From Verrucomicrobia bacterium UBA1263 (GTDB taxonomy: Bacteria > Verrucomicrobiota > Verrucomicrobiia > Limisphaerales > UBA1412): 6,109 nt of DNA. Position 1 is the stretch's first letter, and each line of letters starts with the position of its first letter. Below the pieces are notes generated by a model, which worked only from the letters and a program-made list of their open reading frames with translations, ran no database searches and was not told where the DNA came from. The DNA lies in contig DBVN01000010.1 of the NCBI GenBank assembly GCA_002308515.1, forward strand, positions 1 to 6,109, written 5' to 3'. The position numbers were made by a program, and so were the translations under genes. Shown one piece after another: positions 5,837-6,109 of the stretch.

Positions 5837-6097
5837 ATGATTTTAGCGTTCATAGATACGGATTGGATGATACTGCTGTGCTGGATGATATTGGCGGTCA
5901 TATTGGCGTACAAAATCGAAAGTCCCAAAATTGTTTATTGGATATCAGTTCTTCTAGCCGCTGCAGGAGTATTTTATATTCAATACACCACACATCATTA
6001 TATGGAAATGGGCGGGATATTCCATGCACTGATAGCTGGTTTGTATCCGCTGCTGCTTTTCTACTTGTTTCGATATATCAAACACGCAAGGAAGTAA
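5837..6097 (+). CDS. Small hypothetical membrane protein with three predicted helices
   Basis: I do not recognise a family. The 86-residue product is very hydrophobic, with likely membrane helices at 10-25, 32-50 and 61-81, a short loop KIESPK (26-31), a histidine-containing loop TTHHYMEMGG (51-60) and a basic end RYIKHARK (79-86). By the positive-inside rule the C-terminus is probably cytoplasmic. I chose the ATG at 5837 because AGAGGA (5827-5832) stands 4 bases before it. A TTG at 5819 in the same frame would add six polar residues and would swallow the ribosome binding site. The base composition is much more AT-rich than the genes to the left: 7 of its 12 isoleucines use ATA, a codon the left-hand genes rarely use. 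Recent acquisition or weak selection could explain this. It reads away from the aminotransferase and stops directly against another ATG at 6098, suggesting it heads an operon that continues past the window. Confidence 0.72.
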   Translation: MILAFIDTDWMILLCWMILAVILAYKIESPKIVYWISVLLAAAGVFYIQYTTHHYMEMGGIFHALIAGLYPLLLFYLFRYIKHARK

Positions 6098-6109
6098 ATG
6101 AGAATTTAT
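6098..6109 (+). CDS. Possible start of a downstream gene, cut by the window end
   Basis: An ATG follows the TAA of the small membrane gene without a gap (TAAATG). AGGA at 6089-6092, inside the end of that gene, is 5 bases upstream and well placed as a ribosome binding site. Only four codons (Met-Arg-Ile-Tyr) are visible, so nothing can be said about function. The arrangement is typical of translational coupling in an operon, but so short a reading frame may be chance. Confidence 0.4.

Overview
The window looks like part of the chromosome of a Gram-negative bacterium. It has an LptF/LptG-type lipopolysaccharide-export permease, so an outer membrane is likely. It makes tetrapyrroles from glutamyl-tRNA (HemA), so it uses the C5 route. 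The five main genes are fairly GC-rich, while the last 500 bases are clearly AT-rich. The gene set and the style of the proteins (short HemA, expanded HemC, a class V aminotransferase) remind me of the PVC group (Verrucomicrobiota, Lentisphaerota, Kiritimatiellota). That placement is a weak inference from memory, not something the sequence proves.

Layout. Positions 1-202 hold no gene. They carry a chain of six short hairpins just beyond the end of hemC. From 4421 down to 203, four genes run on the minus strand as one tight cluster: LptF/LptG-family permease, then a CcsA/HemX-like membrane protein, then hemA, then hemC. The gaps are 21 bases, a 4-base overlap and a 7-base overlap. Positions 4422-4511 are intergenic and contain a good Rho-independent terminator for the next gene upstream. 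That gene (4512-5606, minus) is a PLP-dependent class V aminotransferase of the alanine-glyoxylate/serine-pyruvate type. A promoter placed very close to its ATG suggests a nearly leaderless mRNA. Positions 5607-5836 form a divergent, AT-rich control region with two sigma70-like promoters pointing right. They point to a small three-helix membrane protein (5837-6097), which is followed immediately by the likely start of another gene cut off by the window end.

How the genes work together. HemA reduces glutamyl-tRNA to glutamate-1-semialdehyde, and HemC later joins four porphobilinogens into hydroxymethylbilane. Membrane proteins of the HemX/CcsA family are known neighbours of hemA and hemC in other bacteria (hemAXCDBL in Bacillus subtilis), either tuning HemA or handling heme for cytochrome c maturation. 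The Lpt permease heads the same cluster but serves envelope assembly, so its link to heme is positional only. No hemD, hemB or hemL is visible here.

Most of the window is housekeeping. The points most worth a second look are the hairpin chain at 12-183, a HemA that ends before its dimerisation domain, a HemC with two insertions of about 25 residues, and the AT-rich small-gene region at the right end. I did not find clear evidence of a new defence, mobile or biosynthetic system.
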